This document shows positions 17,009 to 26,584 of a DNA stretch of 64,000 nucleotides, piece by piece. This DNA is from G963667425 sp963667425 [NCBI: bacterium] (GTDB taxonomy: Bacteria; UBP6; UBA1177). Both the position numbers and the translations under genes were made by a program. The stretch is taken from contig OY763407.1 in the NCBI GenBank assembly GCA_963667425.1, positions 1,612,001 through 1,676,000 on the forward strand, written 5' to 3'. The stretch's first letter is position 1. The number at the start of each line of letters is the position of its first letter. The notes beneath the pieces are model-generated. The model ran no database searches. It was not told the origin of the DNA and worked only from the letters and a program-made list of their open reading frames with translations.

Positions 17009-18607
17009 TTGGAAAAATTTCTTTTTTTACATGCTCCTGAGCATATTGCATTCATCAGGGAGAAGTCTGAGCTTCTCCCTGTTTTGTCTTATGATTTCTC
17101 CGAAGAAGATACAGGCAGGATTTTAGGCTGGTTAAAAAGAAGAGAGATAAAATCTTATATCCTTTTCAACCGTAATGTGCTGACTAGTGAAATATTAGCT
17201 GTCTCAGATTTTTTTGATGGAATTTTTATCTTCAGTGCAGGTATTGCGGTAAAACTTCGCAAAAAAGGATATAAAGGCGAAATCTTTCTTTTTTCTTCAG
17301 GAGCAGATGTTCAAGCCGCACCTTTTTTCAGAAGTGAAAAAATAAGACCTGTGGTTTTTTCATCGGAAACATATAATTCTTTTGAAGAAACAGGTTTTAA
17401 ACCCCTTCTTTTACTGACATCTAAAAAATGTATTGCAGATGTTGGAACATGTATTTCAACCAATGGAAAAATTCAGGATTTCACTTCATGTGATATCAGA
17501 TGCAGAATCAAGTGCAATGAACGTTCTGCAGCTAATCACCCTTTCTCTTTGAAACCTGATTTCACTGTAAATGGGAAAGAATCTATTTTCATTTATAATG
17601 AAAGATTTTCCATGCCTGAAATCAAAGTTGAAACGAAAGATGAATTAATTGACAGAAAATGGAACTACACATGGCCTATCGGTCTTGAAATTCTTGCAAA
17701 AGCCGAAAAAGTAGGTGCTGAAACATGGCTTTTTAAGCTTAATGAAAAAGAAAAGAAGGCAGCTCAAAAAGGTCAGATCGGAATTTACTGCTATAATGAG
17801 ACAATTTATAATGGTGAAATTGTAGAACCTGTAAAACTCAACAATTTCGGCACGAAAGTATTTGCCGTTATTGATATGTCTATAAAGCAGTTTGAAAAGG
17901 TACTTCTTTGTGTTACACGAACAACGGAAGAAGAAAAACTCTTTAAAAACGCAAGACATTTTATCTATACAATGCCTGAAAACGCCTCATATATAAAAAG
18001 TATTTCAGAATACAATAATGAGGATGTGCAGGTCGGAGGAAAAAATAAAGTCACAGCTATAATAGATGACATATCAAAGGCGTCTATTTTCAGAAAAGGA
18101 TTTATAAATGAACTGGTTTATGACATGCCCTTCGAATCGCTTCCTTCCAGCGGAAACATATCATGGATAGTTAACTGGAACAACGACAGCGACCTTTTTG
18201 AAAAAATTGAAAATGCCTATAATATAAAAAAAATATATTCATATACAGAATCAATGATTTATGCCCTGAAAGAAAAAATATCGAGAGAAGATGTTGAATT
18301 TTCAGTTCTTCCGCTTTATCGTGCATCAAATCAGGCAAAACCCTATTTACTTACAAAATATTTGCCGATTTTCATTTCACCCTACAATACATATAAAAAC
18401 AAAAACTATAATTGGAAATCGCTTAAAATATTTACAAAAAGCAGAAAAAATCACACTCTTTTCATTGAAAATGACCGTTTTTTTCTTGAAGGCAACTGCA
18501 ACGATTTATGGGTAGATATAAGAAATATATCTAAACCTGAACTTGCAGCAATAAAAAAAGATGCAGAAACAATGAAGAACTCTTTAAAAGGAACTGCCGG
18601 AAAGTGA
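17009..18607 (+). CDS. Uncharacterised protein, possibly a divergent U32-peptidase-like protein
   Basis: 532 residues if the TTG at 17009 is used; the ribosome site (GGA far upstream) is poor. The N-terminal half resembles the U32 barrel only loosely: IKSYILFNRNVLTSEILAV, FFDGIFIFSAGIAVKL, then a cysteine set TSKKCIADVGTCI and SCDIRCRIKC where U32/UbiU-type proteins carry iron-sulfur cysteines. No signal peptide or membrane helix is seen. A strong hairpin (17056-17081) lies inside the first 25 codons, so a start after it, such as TTG at 17084, is possible. The last codon overlaps the TonB receptor start (GTGA), which suggests a shared transcript. Confidence 0.55.
   Translation: MEKFLFLHAPEHIAFIREKSELLPVLSYDFSEEDTGRILGWLKRREIKSYILFNRNVLTSEILAVSDFFDGIFIFSAGIAVKLRKKGYKGEIFLFSSGADVQAAPFFRSEKIRPVVFSSETYNSFEETGFKPLLLLTSKKCIADVGTCISTNGKIQDFTSCDIRCRIKCNERSAANHPFSLKPDFTVNGKESIFIYNERFSMPEIKVETKDELIDRKWNYTWPIGLEILAKAEKVGAETWLFKLNEKEKKAAQKGQIGIYCYNETIYNGEIVEPVKLNNFGTKVFAVIDMSIKQFEKVLLCVTRTTEEEKLFKNARHFIYTMPENASYIKSISEYNNEDVQVGGKNKVTAIIDDISKASIFRKGFINELVYDMPFESLPSSGNISWIVNWNNDSDLFEKIENAYNIKKIYSYTESMIYALKEKISREDVEFSVLPLYRASNQAKPYLLTKYLPIFISPYNTYKNKNYNWKSLKIFTKSRKNHTLFIENDRFFLEGNCNDLWVDIRNISKPELAAIKKDAETMKNSLKGTAGK
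17056..17086 (+). terminator. Terminator-like hairpin after the PxxKW gene, inside the next frame
   Basis: CAGGGAGAAG (17056-17065) and CTTCTCCCTG (17072-17081) pair perfectly over ten bases with a 6-base loop, followed by TTTTG. It would end the short PxxKW transcript or attenuate the downstream genes. Confidence 0.55.
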
Positions 18608-20598
18608 TTTTCCGCAAGCTACAGTTATTACTTTTTACAGCTATTTTTTTTTCGATTTCTTTATACGCCGAAGAACCATCTTTTGAAATAACGGTAAAAG
18701 CAAAAAAAAAATCTGAAAATAACGTTGCAAATGAAGAAACGGACAATAAAGAGATAGAAAAGAAACAGCTTGACAGTGTATCGAAAGCTCTATCTGAAAT
18801 GTCCGGCATATATTTAAATGGATTCTCTTCAACTGGAACTCCGTCAGCATTTTACATTCATGGTCTTCGTTCCGAATTTGCTCTTGTACTTCTTGACGGA
18901 GTCAGGCTTAACGATGAAATGTCTGTAGCAGGAGCAGCTGCAATAGAAGGAATAACAACATTTGGATTACATAAAATAACTTTAATAAAAGGGCCTTCAA
19001 CTGTTTTATATGGCGGAGACGCTTTAGCTGGCGCAATTCTTCTTGAATCTGATGAAAAAAAAGATGGAAAAAAATTGAAACTGAAATTTGAAACAGGAAC
19101 TGTAAGTGTTCTGGAAAATAAAACATTAAACAGTTTTAACTCATCTTTATCATTTATGGGAGGAAACAGCAGAAAAACAATTTCATTAACTGCATCTTCC
19201 AATAAGACTCTTGCTGATTCGGCATCAAATAAAGGGAGCGAAAAAGATGGCTTTTCAAATATTAATCTTCATCTCAACGGAAGCTGTAAAACCGGAAGCA
19301 ACAGTAAAATATCACTTAAAAGTTATCTGCTTTTTTCCGAATCACAAATTGACGATGGAAGCGGCAAGGAAGATTTAAACAGAACAAATGAAAAGAATCT
19401 ATTTTTATTAAGACCTGAATACCATATCAGTTTTCCTGATATTAATATGAAAAGCAGTTTTTTCGGATCTTTTACTTTCCGGAAATTTGAAGACAATGAT
19501 CCTCCTGAACCATATATAACTTATCACTCTGATGGACTTTCCAGTGAATTTTCATCCACGACCTTAAACATTGGAACTAAAGTAGAACTTAAACCTTTAA
19601 AAAAACTCAAACTAACATCTGCCTTAGAGCTTCGAACTGATTCAGGAAGCTCGGAGACATTTGATGATACAATGGGCAAAGATTATCACATAGAAATTCC
19701 TAAGCACAGAATATGGAATTTTGATACATTTATAAATGGAGAATACAAATTCTTCAACATATTAAAATTATCGTCAGGATTGAGATATAACCTCTTTAAA
19801 TATGACAGATACATTATGAATATGGACAAAATAGAAAGCATCAGGAAAACGACAAACCATTCATTTATAACTTCTGTAAATGGCACAATTCTTCTGCCGC
19901 ATAAGTTATATTTGCGTTCAGGTTTCGGTAATGGTGTAAAAAATCCTTCTCTTTATCAGCTTTATTCAAGATACCGAAATATGGAAAACGGATTAAAACA
20001 GCAAAACGGAGTTTCCGCAGAATTTGGAATTGGAAGAAAGAAAGATGAATTTCCTGTCGCTTTTGAAATTTCATATTTTATAAATAGAATAAAAAATCAG
20101 ATAGATTACAGCTATGCAAGAGAACGCTTTGAAAACAGATATAAAATAGAAAGTGATGGAATTGATATTGATTTTAATTTAACCGTTTTAAAATATCTTG
20201 AGATAGAAATGAGCTATATGTGGCTTTCAAATATGAAGGAATATTCTCTTTATCCTTTTAAGGAAACTGTATACAAATATGAAACAGAAATATTGAGAAG
20301 GCCGGAGCACTCATTTAAATCTTCAATCTTCTTTGAAAATGAAAATACCGTTTTAGGAATCTCATTTAGATACGCAAGTACAAGAAAAGATATGGTTTAC
20401 AATCTTCCCAAAACACCCTACACAACAATTCTTGAGCCTTATTTCCTGACAAATCTATATGCTGCATATAAACCAGTTAAAGAAATCAAACTTTTTGGAA
20501 GAGTGGAAAACCTTTTTAATGTTGACTATTCAGAAGTTTATGGGTATACAGCTCACGGTTTATCTTTTTTTATAGGAGTACAGTATGAAGGCTTTTAA
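18604..20598 (+). CDS. TonB-dependent outer-membrane receptor
   Basis: 664 residues. GTG start overlapping the upstream stop. Signal peptide to about residue 22 (ending SISLYA), then a TonB-box-like stretch (FEITVKAKKK). The plug domain (about 50-140) has ALSEMSGIYLNGFSSTG, FYIHGLRSEFALVLLDGVRL, IEGITTFGLHKITLIKGPST and VLYGGDALAGAILLES, all typical of receptors of the BtuB/FepA class. The remaining 500 residues form alternating amphipathic strands of a 22-strand barrel, with the receptor end VENLFNVDYSEVYGY and a terminal aromatic residue (EGF). Substrate unknown; the downstream propeller lipoprotein is the likely partner. No TonB/ExbB genes are in the window. Confidence 0.9.
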   Translation: MIFRKLQLLLFTAIFFSISLYAEEPSFEITVKAKKKSENNVANEETDNKEIEKKQLDSVSKALSEMSGIYLNGFSSTGTPSAFYIHGLRSEFALVLLDGVRLNDEMSVAGAAAIEGITTFGLHKITLIKGPSTVLYGGDALAGAILLESDEKKDGKKLKLKFETGTVSVLENKTLNSFNSSLSFMGGNSRKTISLTASSNKTLADSASNKGSEKDGFSNINLHLNGSCKTGSNSKISLKSYLLFSESQIDDGSGKEDLNRTNEKNLFLLRPEYHISFPDINMKSSFFGSFTFRKFEDNDPPEPYITYHSDGLSSEFSSTTLNIGTKVELKPLKKLKLTSALELRTDSGSSETFDDTMGKDYHIEIPKHRIWNFDTFINGEYKFFNILKLSSGLRYNLFKYDRYIMNMDKIESIRKTTNHSFITSVNGTILLPHKLYLRSGFGNGVKNPSLYQLYSRYRNMENGLKQQNGVSAEFGIGRKKDEFPVAFEISYFINRIKNQIDYSYARERFENRYKIESDGIDIDFNLTVLKYLEIEMSYMWLSNMKEYSLYPFKETVYKYETEILRRPEHSFKSSIFFENENTVLGISFRYASTRKDMVYNLPKTPYTTILEPYFLTNLYAAYKPVKEIKLFGRVENLFNVDYSEVYGYTAHGLSFFIGVQYEGF

Positions 20599-21823
20599 GT
20601 TTATTATTTTTTTAGTTCCTCTTTTTTTAATAATATCATGCGATGATGATAATTATGAAACACTTCCAAATGATCTCGACAATGTTGAGCAGCATGATTC
20701 TATTGAACAAAATGATACTGATATTACAGAAGAAAATTGTGATGAAGGTTTTACCAGGTATGGTGAAAACTGTATAAAAACAGCTCTTGCAGTTGCAACG
20801 ACAGAAGGTTATAACACGCCAAACGGAGGACATGTTTATATTGCTGAAAATGAGAATTTATCAGATCTTCAGGAAAAAACTTTCTCTGAATCACTTGGTG
20901 ATACATCAGGAACAGATATTTCTCTTGCATCTTCAGGAAGCAGGCTTATGGTTATTGAACGAAATACAACATCAAAAGTAATCTCTTTTACAGCACCATT
21001 AAATGAAACTGAAACAACAGAGGAAATACTTTCAATAGCTGAAGGTTATTACAATTTTCATGATGCAGTTTATGACAATGCATCACAAAAATATTATGTA
21101 TCAGCAAATCAAAGCAACTACATTCAGCTTTTCAGCAATAATGGAAGAGAAGAAATTGACCTCACAGGCTTTTATGATGACTCATTTTCTCCATCACCTT
21201 CAGCTATGATAAAAATAGGAAGCAAAATATATATAGCACTTCAAATGCTTGACTCAACATGGACATCAAAGGGAGGAACCGTTGCAGTATATGATACGGA
21301 GAGCAAAACATTTGACAAAATAACACTTCCTTTTTCCAATCCATCAGGAAAATTTGGCTGGAATCCAAAAAGCAATCCAGACAAAATATACTTAGCCTGT
21401 ACAGGTGCATGGCAGGAAAGAGATGGCGGAGTTGCTTCAATATCACTTAAAGATAACTCAGTAACAAAAATACTTGAAGAATCTTCGGAAGAAAACTCTA
21501 TTCTTGATGTTGACTTTGTAGATCTTTCCGTAGCAAATGATGGATCACTTTACATTGTTGTTTCCGACAGTCGTGACTGGACAAACAGTCTTATAGAGTA
21601 TAAAGCTGCTACCGGTATTATTTCTCAAATAGATACAAAGATTAACGGAGCAGCGGCAAAACCTGTTGATTATAGTCCTGTAACAGGAAATCTTTACTAT
21701 TTTAAAGATGATGCTGAAAAAACATATCTTGTTACAAGAAATACATCAGCAAACTCTATTGAAACTAAAGAACTTTCCAGCTCTGGAGCCGCTGTAAAAG
21801 TCTGGATAAGATATGAAGAGTAA
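20585..21823 (+). CDS. Beta-propeller-like lipoprotein coupled to the TonB receptor
   Basis: 412 residues. Lipobox LIISC places Cys at residue 19. An Asp/Asn-rich linker and a Cys pair (CDEGFTRYGENC) precede about seven sheet-forming units (GGHVYIAENENL; YYVSANQSNYIQLF; GSKIYIALQML; GGTVAVYDTESKTFDKI; DKIYLACTGAW; GSLYIVVSDS; GNLYYFKDD). Such repeats suggest a seven-bladed propeller. The ATG lies inside the last codons of the TonB receptor (14-bp overlap), so the two are made together. This layout resembles BtuB with the surface lipoprotein BtuG, but sequence identity with BtuG is not claimed. Confidence 0.7.
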   Translation: MKAFKFIIFLVPLFLIISCDDDNYETLPNDLDNVEQHDSIEQNDTDITEENCDEGFTRYGENCIKTALAVATTEGYNTPNGGHVYIAENENLSDLQEKTFSESLGDTSGTDISLASSGSRLMVIERNTTSKVISFTAPLNETETTEEILSIAEGYYNFHDAVYDNASQKYYVSANQSNYIQLFSNNGREEIDLTGFYDDSFSPSPSAMIKIGSKIYIALQMLDSTWTSKGGTVAVYDTESKTFDKITLPFSNPSGKFGWNPKSNPDKIYLACTGAWQERDGGVASISLKDNSVTKILEESSEENSILDVDFVDLSVANDGSLYIVVSDSRDWTNSLIEYKAATGIISQIDTKINGAAAKPVDYSPVTGNLYYFKDDAEKTYLVTRNTSANSIETKELSSSGAAVKVWIRYEE

Positions 21824-21932
21824 ATAAAAGTATTTTATCATACCTTCAGTATTTTTTACCTCTCTACTTGATTTATCCGATTAAAAGAGTAAAAGTAGCT
21901 TCCCAAAGTTTGATGTTTTTGAAAAAAAGACG

Positions 21933-23996
21933 ATGGAAAAGAGATTAAAATATTTTGCAAAAAGACTTAGAGATAAGGAAAATTCATTTTTACTTGTTGC
22001 AGCAATTTTTATAGGTGTCGGAACAGGTGGCGTTTTTCTGTTCTTTAAATGGGCAATAGAAGTTTTATCAAAACTTTCTGTTGGAGAAGGTGCAGAATTT
22101 GCTGTTTCAGGCTACATTGCCCTTCCTTACTGGCAAAGGATTGCTATTCCTATAGTTGGTGCATTTATCAGCGGATTTATAATTCATTTCTTCTCGAAAG
22201 AATCAGGTGGTGCAGGTCTTGGAACCCTGCTTAAGGCATTGAGACAAAATCACGGTATAATGAGTTCAAAATTAATTATATTCAAAATAATAACATCAGC
22301 CATATCCATTGGCACAGGACTTCCTCTTGGCCCAGAAGGACCAGTTATAACTGCAGGTTCTGTAGTTGGTTCAACAATTGGAAGATTATTTAGAGTCTCT
22401 GTGTCAAAAATCAAGCTTCTGGTCGGATGCGGTGCCGCTGCCGGTCTTTCAGTTGCATTTAATGCCCCAATTGCAGGAACTATTTTTGCTATTGAATCTA
22501 TTTTAGGTCATTTTGCAATAACATCGTTGACACCAATTGTTGTCGCCGCAACCACTGCAAGTTTTTTCGGATATTACTTTCTTCCCAATCATGAAGTTCT
22601 CCCTTTTGAAATGTTGAAGGCAACATATGGTGAACATATAGTTTCAACTGTTCAGATCTCTTCCATGACAGAGATCGCTCTTTATCTCTTTTTTGGTCTT
22701 ATAAATGCACTTTTAGGTATTGCACTTATAAAACTTACATATTTCAACTCAACTGTTGTTGATAAATTTTCAAAAAAGCTTCCTTCTTTTGTAACAATTC
22801 CTATTGCTATACTTCCAATTGTTGTGACAATGGCATTTCTGCCTGCACTTTTCGGACAGGGAGAAGATATAATGATAGCGAGTGTTAACTGGCTGCCTTA
22901 TATTCTGATAGGAATAGCTCTTCTAAAACTACTCTTACTTTCGATAGCTTTAGGAAGCGGTGCTTCCGGTGGAAACTTTTTCCCTATACTTTTTGTAGGT
23001 TTTATGTTTGGAATGGGTTTTGGAAAACTTGTTCCTATGTTTTTTCCGTCACTCCATGGAAACATGGGATTCAGTTTTGCAGCCGTTGGCGTTGGTGCTC
23101 TTTTAGGTGCAGCTACACAGGAACCCATTTCATCGATCATTATGGTTTTTGAAATTACAAGAGATTACAATGTAATACCGCCTCTTATGCTTGCAACCGT
23201 TGTCAGTGTCGCAATTTCAAAGAAATTTTCAAATTTTTCAATATATAACTATCAGCTTGTCAAAGAAGGTTTTCCTTTAGAAGAAAATGAGGAAGCCACA
23301 ATTATGACTGAAAATTATGTTGAAGTCTGTTACAACTCCGACTGTGTAACTGCATTTCCTGAAGATAATCTCGTAAAGATTGTTGACAAAATGAGAGAAA
23401 CCGAACATTTTGAATGTTATGTAACAGATCATGACAACAGATATCTGGGAGCAATAAATTCAATACTTACAAGCCCAAGAGAAGTGAAATACTCCCTTAT
23501 AGATCCACTTATAATTGCCAGAGATCTTATTGATTCAGAGTTTCCGGTCGTTTCACCTGAGTCACCTCTTGCAGAAGCGATGAAAAAAATGACAAAAAGC
23601 AAAGTCATTGAAATTCCTGTTGTAAGTAAAGACGGCATTTTTATGGGTGCTATTCACAGTCATGATATAATAACTTTCTATGAAAGGGAAATTATAAGCA
23701 AAGGAAGTCTCATAAATTTTGTCAGCAACTCTGAAAAAAAAGATGCTGCCAGCATTGTTTTTGAAGAGGAATATGCTATTGAAGCAGTAAAATCAAACAA
23801 TAAAATGTGGGGCAAAAATCTTTTCGAATTAAAACTCAGAGAACAGTATAATGTTCTTGTTCTTGCAGTAAAATTTGGTGACAACAATAAAAGTGCAATA
23901 GATCCATATAGAGAAATACAGATAGGTGATGCACTCATTATTGCCGCAAAAAAAGAAGATATAAAAAAATTCAGAGAAGAATTTAAGCTTTATTAA
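21933..23996 (+). CDS. ClC-type chloride channel or H+/Cl- antiporter with CBS and TrkA-C domains
   Basis: 687 residues. The membrane domain (about 15-440) has the ClC selectivity motifs GTGLPLGPEGPV (with the gating Glu) and GSGASGGNFFP, plus GAAAGLSVAFNAPIAGTIFA. Two CBS domains follow (about 460-590: VCYNSDCVTAFPEDNLVKIV; EFPVVSPESPLAEAMKKM; IFMGAIHSHDI), and a C-terminal TrkA-C-like domain ends with GDALIIAAKKEDIKKF. It probably moves chloride across the inner membrane, gated by nucleotides or ions bound to the regulatory domains. Antiporter or channel cannot be decided by eye. No strong ribosome site precedes the ATG. Confidence 0.92.
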   Translation: MEKRLKYFAKRLRDKENSFLLVAAIFIGVGTGGVFLFFKWAIEVLSKLSVGEGAEFAVSGYIALPYWQRIAIPIVGAFISGFIIHFFSKESGGAGLGTLLKALRQNHGIMSSKLIIFKIITSAISIGTGLPLGPEGPVITAGSVVGSTIGRLFRVSVSKIKLLVGCGAAAGLSVAFNAPIAGTIFAIESILGHFAITSLTPIVVAATTASFFGYYFLPNHEVLPFEMLKATYGEHIVSTVQISSMTEIALYLFFGLINALLGIALIKLTYFNSTVVDKFSKKLPSFVTIPIAILPIVVTMAFLPALFGQGEDIMIASVNWLPYILIGIALLKLLLLSIALGSGASGGNFFPILFVGFMFGMGFGKLVPMFFPSLHGNMGFSFAAVGVGALLGAATQEPISSIIMVFEITRDYNVIPPLMLATVVSVAISKKFSNFSIYNYQLVKEGFPLEENEEATIMTENYVEVCYNSDCVTAFPEDNLVKIVDKMRETEHFECYVTDHDNRYLGAINSILTSPREVKYSLIDPLIIARDLIDSEFPVVSPESPLAEAMKKMTKSKVIEIPVVSKDGIFMGAIHSHDIITFYEREIISKGSLINFVSNSEKKDAASIVFEEEYAIEAVKSNNKMWGKNLFELKLREQYNVLVLAVKFGDNNKSAIDPYREIQIGDALIIAAKKEDIKKFREEFKLY

Positions 23997-24027
23997 AAAT
24001 AACTTATCTATAAAAATCTCCCTTAAT

Positions 24028-24056
24028 TTGCAAAAAAAAAGTTATTTTGGTAAAAT
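24028..24056 (+). promoter_or_regulatory. Promoter of glgP-glgX
   Basis: TTGCAA at 24028-24033, spacer 17 bp, TAAAAT at 24051-24056, 40 bp before the glgP ATG. It overlaps an inverted pair AAAATAACTT (23996-24005) and AAGTTATTTT (24039-24048) with a long loop, which might end the ClC transcript. Confidence 0.5.
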
Positions 24057-24095
24057 CAGAAAGTTTTTTTTCGTTAGCTAAAAAAGAGGTAAGAT

Positions 24096-26570
24096 ATGAC
24101 ATCTAAACAAGAATCAATATTCTTTACAAATAAAATACATGATGATGCTCTTGAGCAGGATTTTTTTGAGACACTTGAAAACCAGCTTGTAAAAGACAGG
24201 ACAACATTAACAGAGCTTGATGCATACAATGCTATGTCCATAGCAATAAGAAACCGTCTTATTAAAAGGTGGCTCAGAACGCAGGACGAATACAGACGAC
24301 AAAATGCAAAAAGAGTCTATTATCTTTCCATGGAATTTCTTATGGGAAGACTTCTCGGCAACATGATGATAAATCTTGACGTAAAAAAAGAATGTGCCGA
24401 CATTTTAAGAGAAATAGGATATAACGTTGAAGATATTGAAGAAATCGAACCGGATATGGGACTTGGAAATGGCGGTCTTGGAAGACTTGCAGCCTGTTTT
24501 CTTGATTCAATGGCAACACTTGGACTTCCGGCATTCGGTTATGGAATAAGATATGAGTATGGAATATTCAAACAGGATATAAAAGATGGGAGACAGATAG
24601 AAAATCCTGATAACTGGCTCAAATACGGATGTCCATGGGAAATTGTAAGACCAAATCATGAATACAGAATCCGCTTCGGAGGAAAAGTAAAACCTCTGGC
24701 TCTTGATGGAGGAAGTCTTAAAAACGACTGGACAAATACAGAAGACGTATTTGCTCTTGCGTATGACGTTCCTGTTCCTGCTTATGGAAAAAATAACGTT
24801 ATAAATCTGAGACTCTGGCAGGCAAAATCAACAAACGAATTTGATTTCAAACATTTCAACGAAGGTGATTATATTGCCGCTGTTGATGATAAAAATAAAA
24901 GTGAAAATATTTCCAAAGTACTCTATCCTAACGACAACAACCATTCAGGAAAAATATTGAGGCTCAAACAACAGTATTTCTTCGTTTCCGCATCTCTTCA
25001 GGATATTATTAGACGTTACAAGGTTGAACATCATAATTTTGATATTTTTCATGAAAAAGTTGCAATTCAGCTTAATGACACACATCCGACCATAGCAATT
25101 CCTGAACTTATGAGAATCTTTATTGATGAAGAAGGTCTGGAATGGGATAGAGCCTGGCACATAGTTTCACACACATTTGCATATACGAACCATACTGTTC
25201 TTCCTGAAGCATTGGAAAAATGGTCACTTCCAATAATGGAAGAACTTCTTCCAAGACACGTGCAGATAATATATGAGATAAATTCACGTTTTCTTAGCAG
25301 AGTGAGAGACTACTACCATTTTGATCTCGAAAAAGTAAGAAAACTCTCAATCATTGAGGAAGGTTATCCTAAATACATAAGAATGGCAAATCTTGCAATA
25401 GTTGCATCTTTTTCTGTAAACGGCGTTTCGGCACTTCACTCAGAAATACTCAAAGATTCCATTTTCCATGATTTTTATCAGATGATGCCTGAAAAATTCA
25501 ACAACAAAACAAACGGAATTACTCAGAGAAGATGGCTTAAAAGCGCAAATCCGTATCTTTCAAAACTTATAACAGATAAAATTGGCGGTAACTGGGCTTT
25601 AGAACTTGATGATCTTAAAAAAATAGAGGCTTTTGCTGACGATCCTGAGTTCAAACAGGGATGGAGAAAAGCAAAATACCAGGCAAAAAAGAACCTGATA
25701 AGATACATTGAGAAAAATTACCCTGTAACTATAAATCCCGATTCCATATTTGATGTTCAGGTAAAAAGACTTCATGAATACAAACGTCAGCTTTTAAATG
25801 TTCTTCATGTAATAACACTTTACAATAGAATAAAAGCAAATCCAAAAGGAGACTTTGTACCAAGAACCGTCCTTTTCGGCGGCAAGGCTGCACCAGGATA
25901 TTATATGGCTAAACTTGTAATCAAACTTGTTAATGCAATTGCTGAAAAAATAAATAACGATCCAGATGTTGGAGATAAACTAAAAGTACTTTTCCTTAAA
26001 AATTATTCTGTGTCTCTTGCCGAAAAAATAATTCCGGCAGCAGATCTTTCAGAACAGATATCAACCGCTGGTCTTGAAGCCTCTGGAACTGGAAATATGA
26101 AATTCCAGCTTAACGGAGCACTTACAATAGGAACGCTTGATGGAGCCAACATTGAAATAAAAGAAGAAGTCGGAGATGAAAATATTTTCATATTCGGACT
26201 TAAAGCAGAAGAAGTAAATGAAATAAAACAGAAAAGCTATGTTCCTGCAGTGTACTATGAATCAGATAATGAACTTAGAAAAGTTCTTGATATGATAAAA
26301 GATAATTACTTTAATGAAAAAGAACCAGGCATTTTCGAGCCAATATTTAATACACTTGTAAACTACGGAGACACTTATCTTCTTCTTGCAGATTACAGAA
26401 GCTACATAGAAGCACAGGAACTTGTTTCCAAAACCTACAGGGATGAAGAAAAATGGACAAAAATGTCTATACTGAATACTGCAAGATCAGGCAAATTCTC
26501 AAGTGATAGAACAATTAAAGAATATGCTGATGAAATATGGAAAATATCACCTGTCAACGTAAAAATATAG
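24096..26570 (+). CDS. glgP: Glycogen/starch phosphorylase
   Basis: 824 residues, the usual length. It releases glucose-1-phosphate from the non-reducing ends of glycogen with phosphate and PLP. Motifs: VYYLSMEFLMGRLLGNMM near the N-terminus, GLGNGGLGRLAACF, the active-site region LNDTHPTIAIPE, and the PLP-binding lysine in ASGTGNMKFQLNGALTIGT (about residue 670). AGAGGT lies before the ATG. The debranching enzyme follows after 14 bp, so the pair degrades glycogen together. No glycogen synthase, branching enzyme or GlgC is in the window. Confidence 0.96.
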   Translation: MTSKQESIFFTNKIHDDALEQDFFETLENQLVKDRTTLTELDAYNAMSIAIRNRLIKRWLRTQDEYRRQNAKRVYYLSMEFLMGRLLGNMMINLDVKKECADILREIGYNVEDIEEIEPDMGLGNGGLGRLAACFLDSMATLGLPAFGYGIRYEYGIFKQDIKDGRQIENPDNWLKYGCPWEIVRPNHEYRIRFGGKVKPLALDGGSLKNDWTNTEDVFALAYDVPVPAYGKNNVINLRLWQAKSTNEFDFKHFNEGDYIAAVDDKNKSENISKVLYPNDNNHSGKILRLKQQYFFVSASLQDIIRRYKVEHHNFDIFHEKVAIQLNDTHPTIAIPELMRIFIDEEGLEWDRAWHIVSHTFAYTNHTVLPEALEKWSLPIMEELLPRHVQIIYEINSRFLSRVRDYYHFDLEKVRKLSIIEEGYPKYIRMANLAIVASFSVNGVSALHSEILKDSIFHDFYQMMPEKFNNKTNGITQRRWLKSANPYLSKLITDKIGGNWALELDDLKKIEAFADDPEFKQGWRKAKYQAKKNLIRYIEKNYPVTINPDSIFDVQVKRLHEYKRQLLNVLHVITLYNRIKANPKGDFVPRTVLFGGKAAPGYYMAKLVIKLVNAIAEKINNDPDVGDKLKVLFLKNYSVSLAEKIIPAADLSEQISTAGLEASGTGNMKFQLNGALTIGTLDGANIEIKEEVGDENIFIFGLKAEEVNEIKQKSYVPAVYYESDNELRKVLDMIKDNYFNEKEPGIFEPIFNTLVNYGDTYLLLADYRSYIEAQELVSKTYRDEEKWTKMSILNTARSGKFSSDRTIKEYADEIWKISPVNVKI

Positions 26571-26584
26571 CAGACATCTAAAAA

